Assembly: GCF_003265705.1 (NCBI RefSeq)
Contig: NW_020313044.1
Span: 1,466,463-1,530,462, forward strand
Direction: 5' to 3'
From: Callorhinus ursinus
Lineage: Eukaryota; Chordata; Mammalia; Carnivora; Otariidae
DNA: 64,000 nt
The notes beneath the pieces are model-generated. The model saw nothing but the letters and a program-made list of their open reading frames with translations, was not told the origin of the DNA and ran no database searches. A program made the translations under genes and the position numbers. Numbering within the stretch: position 1 is the stretch's first letter; each line of letters begins with the position of its first letter. Of the stretch, positions 21,905 to 32,199 are shown in pieces.

Positions 21905-22135
21905 CATTTTTTCAACATTGACTGAGGTCCAGGTATTAGGCTAAGTGCTTTATGTGTATGATAATCACTTGATCCTCACAACAAAGGACTGTCATCATCT
22001 CCATTTTACAGACGAAGAAACTGAGGCTTTGAGAATTTAAATACTTTGCCTAAGGTCACCCACAGAAGCAGGTGCCAGTGTGGCACTTGAACCCAGGTCT
22101 GGCAGACTCCAAGGCCCATGGGCCTAACCACTGTC
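21905..22135 (-). repeat. MIR remnant
   Basis: Antisense MIR: CATTTTACAGACGAAGAAAC, TGAGGCTTTGAGAATTTAAA, ACTTGAACCCAGGTCTGGCA. Confidence 0.8.
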
Positions 22136-22470
22136 ATAGCAGGACACACCTACTGGCACCACTTCAAACTAACCTCTGCCTCCCCCATTTTTGTTTTATT
22201 TTGCTTATATTCTCCAGGAACCTCTGCGTTCCCTTTAAAAGTTGGATGGAACAATCTCCACTCTTAGCATCTCTCCTCCTGCAAGCTCAGGGCCCACTTT
22301 CTGTCCCCTGAAGTAGACATCAAAGGACCCTCTACCATCCCATTGTTTCTGAAGGCCACAGGGGCCACTCAGGTGGGCTTTTAGCCCTCCCTGAGAAAAC
22401 AGCCTAGCTCTCACACTTCCCAGGTCCATGAGGGTAGAAGGTGCAGCTCAGAACTGGGAATGTCTTTATC
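22136..22470. other. Non-coding stretch, no feature recognised
   Basis: GC-moderate sequence with no exon, repeat or motif cluster recognised. Confidence 0.4.
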
Positions 22471-22690
22471 TGGAGTTAGAGTGGAAATGTCACAGGCTTT
22501 GGAGTCATGTGGTCTTTGGACAAGTCCTGCTTCAGCCACTTCCTAGCCAAGTGACCATGAGCAATTTGTTTTATCTCTTAGAATGAGAGTTTCCTCATCT
22601 CGAATAGGAGGATATTAAGAGAAGCTTGCTTGTAGGTTTGTTTTGAGAATGAGATGAGATGAGATTATGCCAGGCGTATGGTAAGTACAC
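22470..22690 (+). repeat. MIR remnant
   Basis: Sense MIR: GGCTTTGGAGTCATGTGGTC, CAGCCACTTCCTAGCCAAGT, GAGTTTCCTCATCTCGAATA. Confidence 0.75.
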
Positions 22691-22794
22691 AAAGACTGTT
22701 GCGTTTCCAATGGGCACAGGGTCTGGTGTCCGTTCACACATGCCAGATTACCAAGTGGGTCCAGGACGGGAAACAATCAACCACAATAAATTTA

Positions 22795-22988
22795 TTTTTT
22801 TAAAGATTTTATTTATTTATTTGAGAGAGAGAGAATGAGAGATAGAGAGCACGAGAGGGAAGAGGGTCAGAGGGAGAAGCAGACTCCCTGCTGAGCAGGG
22901 AGCCCGATGTGGGACTCGATCCTGGGACTCCAGGATCATGACCGGAGCCAAAGGCAGTTGCTTAACCAACCAAGCCACCCAGGTGCCC
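22795..22988 (-). mobile_element. CAN-SINE with 15-bp target-site duplication
   Basis: Antisense copy between two copies of ACCACAATAAATTTA. Its body is close to the copy at 12489-12680. Confidence 0.93.
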
Positions 22989-23003
22989 CAACCACAATAA
23001 ATT

Positions 23004-23595
23004 TAGAAGTGGTGGCAAATAAAAACAAGAGGTAAGGGAGAAAAAGGGAATCAGGAAGGCAAAAGACCCGGGCAGAGAGAATGAAGTACAAGCTGGGAGT
23101 CCTGAGTTGGCACCCCAGGTTCTGGATTGAGCCTTTGCTAAGGCAGCCTGGCTCTGAGCATTTAGGCTTTGCTTGTCTTTGGATGGCCTTCCAGATAGCT
23201 CACAGCTTGCACCTGCCTACTCCAAGACCCACCTGATTGCTGAAGGCTAATGAAATCCTTCTTTCTCCTTTTCTCCTTGCTCTGCCCCTGAAGCTGAGGC
23301 TGGTCCTAAGATGATCCAAGTTCAGTAAATACATCTCCACACAGGTGACTTCATGTAGATGTGGCATCTGGTTCAGTCCAGGCTTTTGCAAGGGCACACA
23401 CAGAGACATGCACAAAAGGCCTTAGCAAGAGAAATGCAACTTCGCTCCTGTCTTTCTAATTTGGGAATGTAGACAAGAAGGCTAAACCCACTCCCTTCCA
23501 CACTGCCCTAAGAAGAAAAATCATGAGGGCCTATTGACTGAGCAGCACTGGCAGTGGGGTGGGGAGGGACAAGTGTGCAGGCCCACTTGTCCAAG
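23004..23595. other. Non-coding stretch, no feature recognised
   Basis: Single-copy-looking sequence; no exon, promoter-like CpG cluster or repeat was recognised. Confidence 0.4.
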
Positions 23596-23599
23596 TCAA

Positions 23600-23790
23600 A
23601 GCTAACTGCTATGCCTAGTTTTCCCTAACCCTCACAACTTTGGGATGGAAGCATGTTATTTCCTCCTTTCTGTCTAGAGGGGAAACTGGGACTCTAAGAA
23701 GTTAACAGCAATGGCACAAGGCCACTGGGTGACCAAGCCAGGATCCAAACTCAGACTTATCTCTAAAATCTTGTCCTTTTAACTAGTACA
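23600..23790 (-). repeat. MIR-like SINE remnant
   Basis: Antisense MIR: GGGGAAACTGGGACTCTAAG, GGCACAAGGCCACTGGGTGA, CAGGATCCAAACTCAGACTT. Confidence 0.65.
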
Positions 23791-23799
23791 CTTCCACTT

Positions 23800-24515
23800 A
23801 GGTTAACCTTCGTAGTAAATGCTAGTGTGCCAAGTTGAAGACTCAGAGAAATTAAGCAACTTGCCTGCAACCACAGAATTATTGCTTTGCCTCATTACTC
23901 ACGTTGCTGCTCTCCCACACCTCTGTAGACTGCTCTCAAGGAGCCTGTCATCTGTTGCCTCAGATTGGAGCTAGCTGGATAAGTGTCCAGTCTCTGAATT
24001 GCTCCCCCGTGGTGCCTAGTGGGTGCCTGGTTGTGGCCTCCATGTTCAGTCAGTGCTTGCTAATTGAAACTCATCCCAATTGGCTGCCAGAGCCTCTCTT
24101 CACCTCCTGCCTCTGAGGGTCCCTTGGGTCCAGAGCAGTGTGATGACCTCAGATTAGGCCAAAGGCAATAACCAGGAGCTGCCGGCATCCAGCCTGGGGT
24201 AGCAGCCAGAAGGCCCCAGAGCAAGTCTGATTTAATCCCATAATGGAATGTGACTCAGATAAGGCTTGTATCAATCATTCCTGGGCTGTGTGGGGAAAAG
24301 GACCATCCGAGAGGAATGAAGGCATGCCTTCTACTATCCTGGGGCTGCCCAAGGGTATCCAAAGGCCTGGCCCCACTGGAAGGCCCAGGGGAAAGTAGGG
24401 GTATCAAGGGGCACTTGGAAATACTTGGCTCACATTTTCAGGACTGAGGGAACAGGAGGGAGAGGAGGGTACTGGTGCTGAATCCATATATTCAGGCAGA
24501 GAGGGCATCAAATCC
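23800..24515. other. Non-coding stretch, no feature recognised
   Basis: A short MIR-like scrap (AGAGAAATTAAGCAACTTGC) lies near 23845; the rest shows no exon or repeat. Confidence 0.35.
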
Positions 24516-24519
24516 TAAC

Positions 24520-24720
24520 ACTTGAAATAATAATAATAACAGCAATTCTTCCTTAGGCATTGTACTAAGCATTTGAATGCTGGTACAGTAGATACTATTT
24601 CACCCTTATTTCAGAAGAGGAAATCAGTCTCAGGCAGGTAAATTACCTGCCCCAGATCACACAGTTGCTGCAATGGGAGAGCTGGGATTATACCGAAATC
24701 CGCCTGATTCCCTGCCCTCC
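24520..24720 (-). repeat. MIR remnant
   Basis: Antisense MIR: CATTGTACTAAGCATTTGAA, TTACCTGCCCCAGATCACAC, GGGAGAGCTGGGATTATACC. Confidence 0.7.
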
Positions 24721-24764
24721 TGTCTCACCCTGGCACTGACTGACTGCCCAGACACAATCACTCT

Positions 24765-24947
24765 CTTCTTTTTAAAGATTTTATTTATTTATTCATGAGA
24801 GCCAGAGAGAGAGAGAGAGAGAGAGGCCGAGGGAGAAGCAGGCTCCCCGCCGAGCAGGGAGCCCGATGCGGGACTCGATCCCAGGACCCTGGGATCTCGA
24901 CCTGAGCCGAAGGCAGACGCCCAACCATCAGAGCCACCCAGGCGCCC
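24765..24947 (-). mobile_element. CAN-SINE with 15-bp target-site duplication
   Basis: Antisense copy between AGACACAATCACTCT at 24750-24764 and 24948-24962. Confidence 0.93.
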
Positions 24948-24962
24948 AGACACAATCACTCT

Positions 24963-25360
24963 TGTTCACACACTCCTATGCCCCCAGAATCTGCTAGCAC
25001 CTCATGAGCTTGTCCTCTTCCTGGAAAATGCCAGGAAGCTTTATGTAACCACAAGCTGCTGCCTCCCCATCACCCCAGAAGGGAGGAAGTAAAGGATAAA
25101 GCAAGGTAAACTGACCAATCAGGAGCAGAGGGGCTACACACTCCCCACCTCCCAACCCCCAGGGGCAGGCTCAGCAAAGGCAAAGTGGAGTCTGGCCTTC
25201 TGCCAACTGCTTTCTGTGCCCTTCGCTCCCTTCCCCAGCCCCAACCTCCCCACCCTCACCTCTCATTTTCTCCTAGATCAACTTTACTTTCCAGGTCCCT
25301 ATCCCACTGGACTTGTTCATTCAAGAACACTTCTAAGTACCCACTATTAACAATAGACTA
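24963..25360. other. Non-coding, C-rich stretch
   Basis: C-rich sequence (for example CCCACCTCCCAACCCCCAGG) without exon or repeat assignment. Confidence 0.35.
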
Positions 25361-25399
25361 GGTATTCACCATCCTCGCTAGACAGGAACATGTACAATG

Positions 25400-25470
25400 C
25401 AATATTAATAGTAATAATAGCTAATACTTACTGAGCACTTACTATGTGCCAGTCACTTTACTTTCATTCT
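25400..25470 (-). repeat. MIR fragment
   Basis: Antisense MIR tail: ACTTACTGAGCACTTACTAT followed by GTGCCAGTCACTTTACTTTC. Confidence 0.5.
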
Positions 25471-25589
25471 GAGCTTGAAGCAGGACAAACAAGCAGTAGC
25501 TTTGATTGCAATTACAACAAGACGAAGTCAGACAAGGGAAGAGAACTAATATTCCACGAGATCTTGCTATGTCCTAGGCTGGGAGGCAG

Positions 25590-25850
25590 AGGAGCATGGT
25601 AACAAAGAACTTGGACTCCGGGCTCAGGCCAATTTGGGTCAGGGGTCAGTTCCATTACTGCCTAGCTGTGTGTTTACAGACAAGCTCATTCTCTGAGTCT
25701 CAGTTTCTCCATCTATAACATGTAAATAATAATTCTTATCTCCTAAGATTGTTGAGAGGATTAAAGAAATGATATGTATAAGGTGCTTAGCAAATTCCCC
25801 AACACATAATCAAATGAGCATAAAGCAATTATCATTACTTATTCAAATAA
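25590..25850 (+). repeat. MIR remnant
   Basis: Sense MIR: ACTTGGACTCCGGGCTCAGG, GAGTCTCAGTTTCTCCATCT, AAGATTGTTGAGAGGATTAA. Confidence 0.75.
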
Positions 25851-25887
25851 CAGTAGGGTAAAATAGCTAAATAATTCCCAAACTTTT

Positions 25888-26093
25888 TGAAAAAAAAAAA
25901 GATTTATTTATTTATTTTAGGAGGGGAAGGGGGAGGGAGAGTGGGAGATGGAGAGAGAGAATCCCAAGCTGACTCCTCCCTGTGCGTTGAGCCCAACGCA
26001 GGGCTTGATCTCACTACCCTGAGATGGTGACCTGAGCTGAAACCAAGAGTACAAGAGTCAGATGTTTAACCAACTGCACCACCCAGGTACCCC
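25888..26093 (-). mobile_element. CAN-SINE
   Basis: Antisense, older copy (AAAAGATTTATTTATTTATT, ending CACCCAGGTACCCCC). Confidence 0.85.
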
Positions 26094-26266
26094 CAAGCTC
26101 TTCAGACCTAAGCAGGAATTTCTTTGTGTTCTTGTTTAATTGCATCGTTGTAGGTGATTGGACTTAAAATGACAGTTCTTAGGACTAACAGATCAGGGGC
26201 TTTTGCAATCATTCTGCCCGCTGCTTGGAAGCAGGCCTGACAGGAGCTGTTATAACAGAAATGGTT

Positions 26267-26472
26267 TGGGGCACCTGGGTCGCTCAGTTGTTAGGCGTCT
26301 GCCTTCGGCTCAGGTCATGATCCCAGCGTCCTGGGATCGAGCCTCGCATCGGGCTCCCCCCTCCAGCTCGGCTGGAAGCCTGCTTCTCCCTCTCCCACTC
26401 CCCCTGTTTGTGTTCCCTCTCTCGCTGTGTCTCTCTCTGTCAAATAGATAAATAAAATCTTAAAAAAAAATA
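26267..26472 (+). mobile_element. CAN-SINE with target-site duplication
   Basis: Sense copy flanked by ATAACAGAAATGGTT on both sides. Confidence 0.93.
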
Positions 26473-26574
26473 ACAGAAATGGTTCGAGGAGAGCACATAT
26501 AGATCTAAATATCTGGGCTTGGGTAGGAATTACTGCTGGAGAGACAGAAGGGAGGCATTTTTGGATTTGTATGC

Positions 26575-27001
26575 TTCGTATATTAGTTTGCTAGTGTTGC
26601 CATAACAAAGTACCACACACTGGGGGGCTTAAACAATGGAAATGTATTGTCTCACAGTTCTGGAGGCTAGAAGTCCAAAATCAAGGTGTCAGAAGCTTCG
26701 GTTCCTACTGGAGGCTGTGAAAGAGAATCTGTTTGAGGCCTCTCCCCCAGCTGGTGGTTTGCTGGCAATCTGTGGTATTCCTTGGCTTGTAGAAGCACCA
26801 CTTTGATCTCTGCCTTCATTTTCACATGACATCCTCCCTCTGTGATTGTCTAATTTTCCCCTTTTTATAAGGATACCAGGTGTATCGGATTAGAAGCCCA
26901 CTCTACTCCAGTAGAACCTCAACTAACTGCATCTGAAATGGCCAGATCTCCTTTTTTTAATAAATAAACTTTCTCTTTTTTAAAGATTTATTTATTTATT
27001 T

Positions 27002-27046
<45 letters not shown>

Positions 27047-27315
27047 GGGGGAGGGGCAGAGAGAAAGGGAAAGAGAGAATTTCAAGCAGATTCCCCACTG
27101 TGTGTGGAGCCCAGTTCAGGGCTCAGTACGGGGCTCCATCCCAGGACCCTGAGATAATGACTTGAGTGGAAATCAAGAACTGGATGCTTAACATACTGAG
27201 CCACCCAGGTGCCCCTGCAATGGCCCTATCTCCTAATAAGGTACTTCTGAGAGACTGAGGGTTAGGGTTTCAATATATGAATTTTGGAGAAGTGCAATTC
27301 AACCCATAACATGTT
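26575..27315 (+). repeat. Ancient mammalian interspersed repeat, split by a SINE
   Basis: TATTAGTTTGCTAGTGTTGC, TCTCACAGTTCTGGAGGCTA, CTTGGCTTGTAGAAGCACC, then after a SINE TTCAATATATGAATTTTGG and GCAATTCAACCCATAACA follow the order of a common mammalian repeat. I am not sure of its family name. Confidence 0.6.
26953..27214 (-). mobile_element. CAN-SINE with long (GA)n
   Basis: Antisense copy inside the older repeat; flanks TGAAATGGCCAGATCTCC and TGCAATGGCCCTATCTCC are a diverged duplication. The GA run is about 34 bases. Confidence 0.88.
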
Positions 27316-27667
27316 AGCACTTCTCAAGGAAGCTCATAACCTCAAACTTTTGAAACTTTCAGAATTTGCTGGTGTTTCTTCCTGTGGCTATTTTGAAGTT
27401 GTAAGTCTATGGACCCCTCCTCTCCACCCTTCTCATCTACCTACTTTTCAATACTTCTACCCTAGAATTAGAATCCTCTTAAGAATCACCATTTTATTTT
27501 CTAAAGCTTTTGAACTCCTTTTCAGTCCTTCGATGACCATACCAAGGTCTCAACGTTTATTCAAAAAATTACTTATTGAATAGGCTCTAATTTCTGAGAA
27601 AACATAACAACCAAGATCCAGTCCCTACCTTCATAAAACTACTGAGTGGATACCAGAGCATTTACTT

Positions 27668-27798
27668 ATTTTAATATATAATTTTATTTATTTTTTAAAA
27701 TTTTATTTAAGTAATCTCTACACCCAATGTGGGGCTCGAGCTTACGACCTTGAGATCAAGAGTCATATGCTCTTCCGTCTGAGCCAGCCAGGCATCCA
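27668..27798 (-). mobile_element. CAN-SINE, short subtype
   Basis: Antisense short type (CTACACCCAATGTGGGGCTC) between two copies of AGAGCATTTACTT at 27655-27667 and 27799-27811. Confidence 0.85.
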
Positions 27799-27819
27799 GA
27801 GAGCATTTACTTTAATTCT

Positions 27820-28460
27820 AATTTAATTTTAGAGCATGTAAGTCCTTGAACCTCACTCATGCTTAGGTCCTCAACATCCTTTTAGAAACTACAAGATCAT
27901 GTAACGCAATTTGGGGGGAACTTCCAGGCACTGTTGCAAATCAAACAATTTGGGACCCGGTACAACGACAAAATGGGAAAAAACGTTTCTCAGCTAGTCT
28001 CTTGTTGACACCCTGGTTAATAACTGGTTTGACCAGTTTGTGCTTAATACTTTTGTGACATAAGGGTATGTTTTATATAAACTCATTCCTAAGAAGACCA
28101 CTTGAGTTTTTAAAGAAGCATTTTTACCTCATAAAGGAACAACATTGCCCTCACCCTCATGTGGTCTCTATAGCTGCAAGGAAAAGAGATGTACTCATGC
28201 TAGCCCAGGAAAAGTCGGGCACTAGTGGTCAGGTACAGATTGCATAGATTCCAAAGATAGAAAATTAGCAAAGGTGAGCCTCGTGAAACTGAAACATCAC
28301 CAGGACCAGGGCCATTTCTCTTTTTCACATGGACTAAAGCTGACCACTCAGCTTTCGTCTTCTCTTCTTTGTATTTCTCTTCACACCTCTCCTTATCAAT
28401 TTCCTCAGCTTACCCATCAACTGTACACACTTCAAAACGGTGGTACTCGCCATTTCCATA
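27820..28460. other. Non-coding stretch, no feature recognised
   Basis: No exon or repeat family recognised before the (AAC)n run. Confidence 0.35.
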
Positions 28461-28464
28461 CTTA

Positions 28465-28497
28465 AAACAACAACAACAACAACAACAACAACAAAAA
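28465..28497 (+). repeat. (AAC)n microsatellite
   Basis: About nine AAC units, possibly the tail of a decayed retroelement. Confidence 0.85.
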
Positions 28498-28685
28498 ATG
28501 GTGGTATCTGCTCTGGAATCTACATGACTCCCACAATTGACTTTTTCAACTCCCAGGAGAGGAATCTAATTTGTCCTTAAGTTAAGTGTTCACCCTTGGT
28601 CCAATCAACAGTAGCCAAGGGGAGAGGATACAAACATGGCTGCCCAGGTCTAGCTTTCTCTTCTTTTTAAGAACGCTCTGCTCCC

Positions 28686-29302
28686 GGGGGGGGGGGGGGG
28701 GGGGGGAGGGATGGGGTGGCTGGGTGATAGACATTGGGTAGGGTATGTGCTATGGTGAGCGCTGTGAATTGTGCAAGACTGTTGAATCATAGATCTGTAC
28801 TTCTGAAACAAATAATGCAACATATGTTAAGAAAAAAGAAAAAGAGGGTGCCTGGGTGGCTCAGTTGGTTAAGCGACTGCCTTCGGCTCAGGTCATGATC
28901 CTGGAGTCCCGGGATCGAGTCCCACGTCGGGCTCCCTGCTCAGCAGGGAGTCTGCTTCGCCCTCTGACCCTTCCCCCCTCATGTGCTCTCTCTCTCAAAT
29001 AAATAAATAAAATCTTTAAAAAAAAGAAAAAGAAAAAGAAGAAGCAGGAGGGGAAGAAGGAAGGGGAGTAAGTCGGAGGGGGAGACGAACCATGAGAGAC
29101 TGTGGACTCTGAAAAACTGAGGGTTCTAGAGGGGAGGAGGGTGGGGGGATGGGTTAGCCTGGTGATGGGTATTAAAGAGGGCACATTCTGCGCGGAGCAC
29201 TGGGTGTTATGTACAAACAATGAATCATGGAACACTACATCAAGAACTAATGATGTAATGTATGGTGATTAAAATAACAATAAAAAATTAAAAAAAAAAA
29301 AA
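28686..29302 (+). mobile_element. 5'-truncated carnivore L1 3' end, target-site duplication, SINE inside
   Basis: Bounded by the 17-bp duplication AAGAACGCTCTGCTCCC (28669-28685 and 29303-29319). It begins with 21 G, then L1 3' UTR wording (CATAGATCTGTACTTCTGAA; after the SINE, AACCATGAGAGACTGTGGAC, CATGGAACACTACATCAAGA) and an A-tail. No ORF2 is left. Confidence 0.8.
28844..29040 (+). mobile_element. CAN-SINE inside the L1 3' end
   Basis: Sense copy (GGTGCCTGGGTGGCTCAG) with an A/G-rich tail, splitting the L1 element. Confidence 0.88.
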
Positions 29303-29523
29303 AAGAACGCTCTGCTCCCAACATGGCACTCAACATACAACCCTGAGATAAAGGCACTCTAGGTCTAGTTTTTTGGCAGGGACTATGAGTGAGAACAATT
29401 CCTGAAGTGAACCATGGGCTGACAAATCAAAGCATTTGATTTGTGGAGAGTTCTGAAGACTATAATGACCTAGTTGACCAGACTACCTATTTTATTCCAA
29501 AATACTACCTGGTGGATAATTTT

Positions 29524-29860
29524 TTTTTAAGATTTTATTTATTTAGGGGCGCCTGGGTGGCTCAGTCGGTTAAGCGTCTGCTCTCTCCCACTACCCTGCT
29601 TGTGTTCCCTCTCTCGCCGTGTCTCTCTCTGTCAAATAAATAAATCTTAAAAAAAAGAATTGCTTTTAAAAAAAAGATTTTATTTATTTATTTGACAGAG
29701 AGAGACAGAGATAGCAAGAGAGAGCATGAGCAGGGAGGAGAGGGAGAGGCAGGCTCTCTGCTGAGCAGGGAGCCCAACGTGGGGCTCCATCCCAGGACCC
29801 TAGGATCACGACCTGAGCCAAAGGCAAAAGCTTAACTGACTGAGCCACCCAGGCGCTCCT
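29524..29860 (-). mobile_element. CAN-SINE interrupted by another SINE
   Basis: Outer antisense copy with duplication TGGTGGATAA at 29510-29519 and 29861-29870; its tail is split by an inserted sense copy. Confidence 0.85.
29546..29673 (+). mobile_element. CAN-SINE, internally deleted, inserted in a SINE tail
   Basis: The head jumps from GGTTAAGCGTCTG straight to the pyrimidine body (CTCTCTCCCACTACCCTG), losing about 70 bases. Flanked by AAGATTTTATTTATTTA at 29529-29545 and 29674-29690. Confidence 0.85.
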
Positions 29861-29964
29861 TGGTGGATAAATTTGTGAACAATTTAATCATGGCTATCAT
29901 TTCTTAAGCTCTCACCCTAACATCTAATTTAATCTTCACAGCAACCTGCCCGGGTAGGCATTAT

Positions 29965-30178
29965 CATTCCTGTTTCATTTTTATTTATTTATTTATTTAT
30001 TATTCATTTGAGACACAGAGATACAGAGAGAGAGAGAGAGAGAGAGCATGAGCAGGGGGAGAAGCAAAGGGAGGGGGGAGGGAGCCTAATGTGGGGCTGG
30101 ATCCCAGGACCCTGGGATCATGACCTGAGCTGAAATCAAGACTCGGTCGCTTTCGTGACTGAGTCACCCAGGCGCCCC
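29965..30178 (-). mobile_element. CAN-SINE
   Basis: Antisense copy with (ATTT)n tail, ending GAGTCACCCAGGCGCCCC. Confidence 0.88.
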
Positions 30179-30179
30179 G

Positions 30180-31050
30180 TAAAAAGCAAATTTTAGCTGC
30201 TGAGTAGCTTAAAATCGCCACCTCAAATATATTCGCAAGGTCTACAAACTTCCTCAAATGGCATTTACATCAGTGACTCCAAATGAGTCCCCAGCCACTT
30301 GTGCAATAGTGAGGGCAGTCTCCCGTGAAGTTCAAGGGTAGAGGTGGGACTCCGCAGCCGCACAGGCTCCAGGCTGTGGTTGCTGAAGACCTGATGGCTA
30401 ACTGCAGTTGCTCTGTCATCAGGGGCAGTTTCTGGTCTCCTGGTTCTCCCACGTCACTGAGATTGTGCAGGTTAAGAAGTGCCTCTCCCCAACTACCAAC
30501 CCAACTTAAATACCCTTCCCCGGCAAACTTTGGCCTCTGTAGCCCTTTTGCAGGTAATAGGAGATGCCTCACCCCCCTCCCCAAGTTCAGAAAGAGAAGC
30601 ACAACAAAGATTTCTGGTTCAGGGAAAAAACTACCCCTTTAAACTTGGCTTCTTTTCCATTAAGATTCAAAGTTGCAAATCAATCAGGAGAAAATTGCCC
30701 TCGGGACTGCTGAGCAGACGTCTTCGCTCAAATCAGAACCTGAATGTGTGTGTGGAAAGCACCTCACACTCTAATTCATTGCCAACCAAGTCTCTGGGGC
30801 GGTCCAATTGATTTAGGAGCATTCACTCAGTACTAACAACAATCACAGCACACATCTGCTGCTGGGCCAGCCCTCGGATTACTACTTCTCACTCACTGGT
30901 CCAATGGGCAAGGTGAATCTACAGTATGAGAAGGACAATGCTAGGGAATGAACAGAGTTGCTGTCCTTCCCCCTCTCTAGGGTTACCGAGATGAACAAAC
31001 TGTAGGTGCTAAAAATTCTTTCAGGTTTTAAAGGAGTGGGGGAAGGAACT
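30180..31050. other. Non-coding single-copy stretch
   Basis: Overlapping open frames of up to 110 codons occur on both strands (30270-30811) but none resembles a known protein and no splice-site pattern supports them. Confidence 0.4.
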
Positions 31051-31057
31051 GTCACAC

Positions 31058-31410
31058 ATAACATATACTACATGCCAGGTGTTTGTCATCCATTAGCTCA
31101 TTTATTTTATTTATTTATTTATTATTTATTTTTATTTTTTTTAAAGATTTTTTTTTTATTTATTTGAGAGAGAGAGAGAGAGAGAAACAGTATGAGAGGG
31201 GAGAAGGTCAGAGGGAGAAGCAGGCTCCCCGCCGAGCCGGGAGCCCGATGTGGGACTCGATCCCAGAACTCCGGGATCATGAGCTGAGCCGAAGGCAGTC
31301 GCCTAACCAACTGAGCCACCCAGGCGCCCTCCATTAGCTCATTTAATGTTCACAACTCTAGTAGGTAGATGCTGTTAATATCCTCATTTATAGGCATACA
31401 CAATATTTTA
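31058..31410 (-). repeat. MIR remnant split by a SINE
   Basis: TACTACATGCCAGGTGTTTG on the left and ATGTTCACAACTCTAGTAGG on the right of the SINE form one antisense MIR. Confidence 0.6.
31105..31328 (-). mobile_element. CAN-SINE with 16-bp target-site duplication
   Basis: Antisense copy between two copies of TCCATTAGCTCATTTA. Confidence 0.93.
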
Positions 31411-31428
31411 GCTTGGAAAGTAGAATTT

Positions 31429-31621
31429 CTTTTTTTTAAGATTTTTTGTTTGTTTGTTTGAGAGAGAGAATGAGCAGTGGGGAGGGTCAGAGGGAGAGGG
31501 AGAAGCAGGCTCCCCACTGAGCAGGGAAGCCTATGCAGGACTGATCCCAGGACCCTGGGATCTTGACCTGAGCCAAAGGCAGATGCTTAACCGCTTCACC
31601 AACTGAGCCACCCAGCTGTCC
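31429..31621 (-). mobile_element. CAN-SINE
   Basis: Antisense copy with a GTTT-rich tail, ending GAGCCACCCAGCTGTCCC. Confidence 0.88.
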
Positions 31622-31629
31622 CTACAATA

Positions 31630-31735
31630 AATGATTTCAATCTCACAGGGTTGTTGTAAGAATGAAAGGAGCAAATCCAAATAAATGTTAGCAGGGTTCC
31701 TGGCACCTAGTATGGAGGCAACTGTAACCAATTTT
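31630..31735 (+). repeat. MIR fragment
   Basis: Sense MIR tail: TCACAGGGTTGTTGTAAGAA, then GGTTCCTGGCACCTAGTATG. Confidence 0.55.
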
Positions 31736-31894
31736 TCCCTTGATGGAAAAACTAGGATTCAGACAGATTAGGTGATTTGTTCAAGGACAGTGCATGGGAG
31801 CTGGGAGATGGCTGTGATCTTGGGCAGTCACTCATTTCCTTGAGCCTTCATTTCCTCATCCTACCAATTAACTCACTGTTGCTGAGGGGATTCC

Positions 31895-32190
31895 TTCTTC
31901 CTGCAAATATTTACTGAGCACCTGTCGTGTTCCAGGCTCTGTGGGTGCAGGTAAACAAAGCAGACCCACACTGCCTCGCTCTCCCGGAGGTTGCCATCTG
32001 GTCAGGAGAAAGACCTTGACCAGAAAGTTGTACAAATCGCAAACATATAATGACACTGTGGTAAAGGCTATGAAGGAGAAATAAGTGCTGGGAGGGTGGG
32101 CTACAGGATGGCCTGGCCTAGTCTGGGGAGGTCGGGGCGGCTTCCCTGTGACTAAGGTCACTGGGCCTCAAGGATGAGTGGCAGTGGGCC
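31895..32190 (-). repeat. L2-like LINE remnant bordering the CpG island
   Basis: Antisense L2 3' wording: AATATTTACTGAGCACCTGT, CCAGGCTCTGTGGGTGCAG, then TATGAAGGAGAAATAAGTGC. It ends where the CpG-dense sequence begins. Confidence 0.5.
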
Positions 32191-32199
32191 GCCGTGAGG

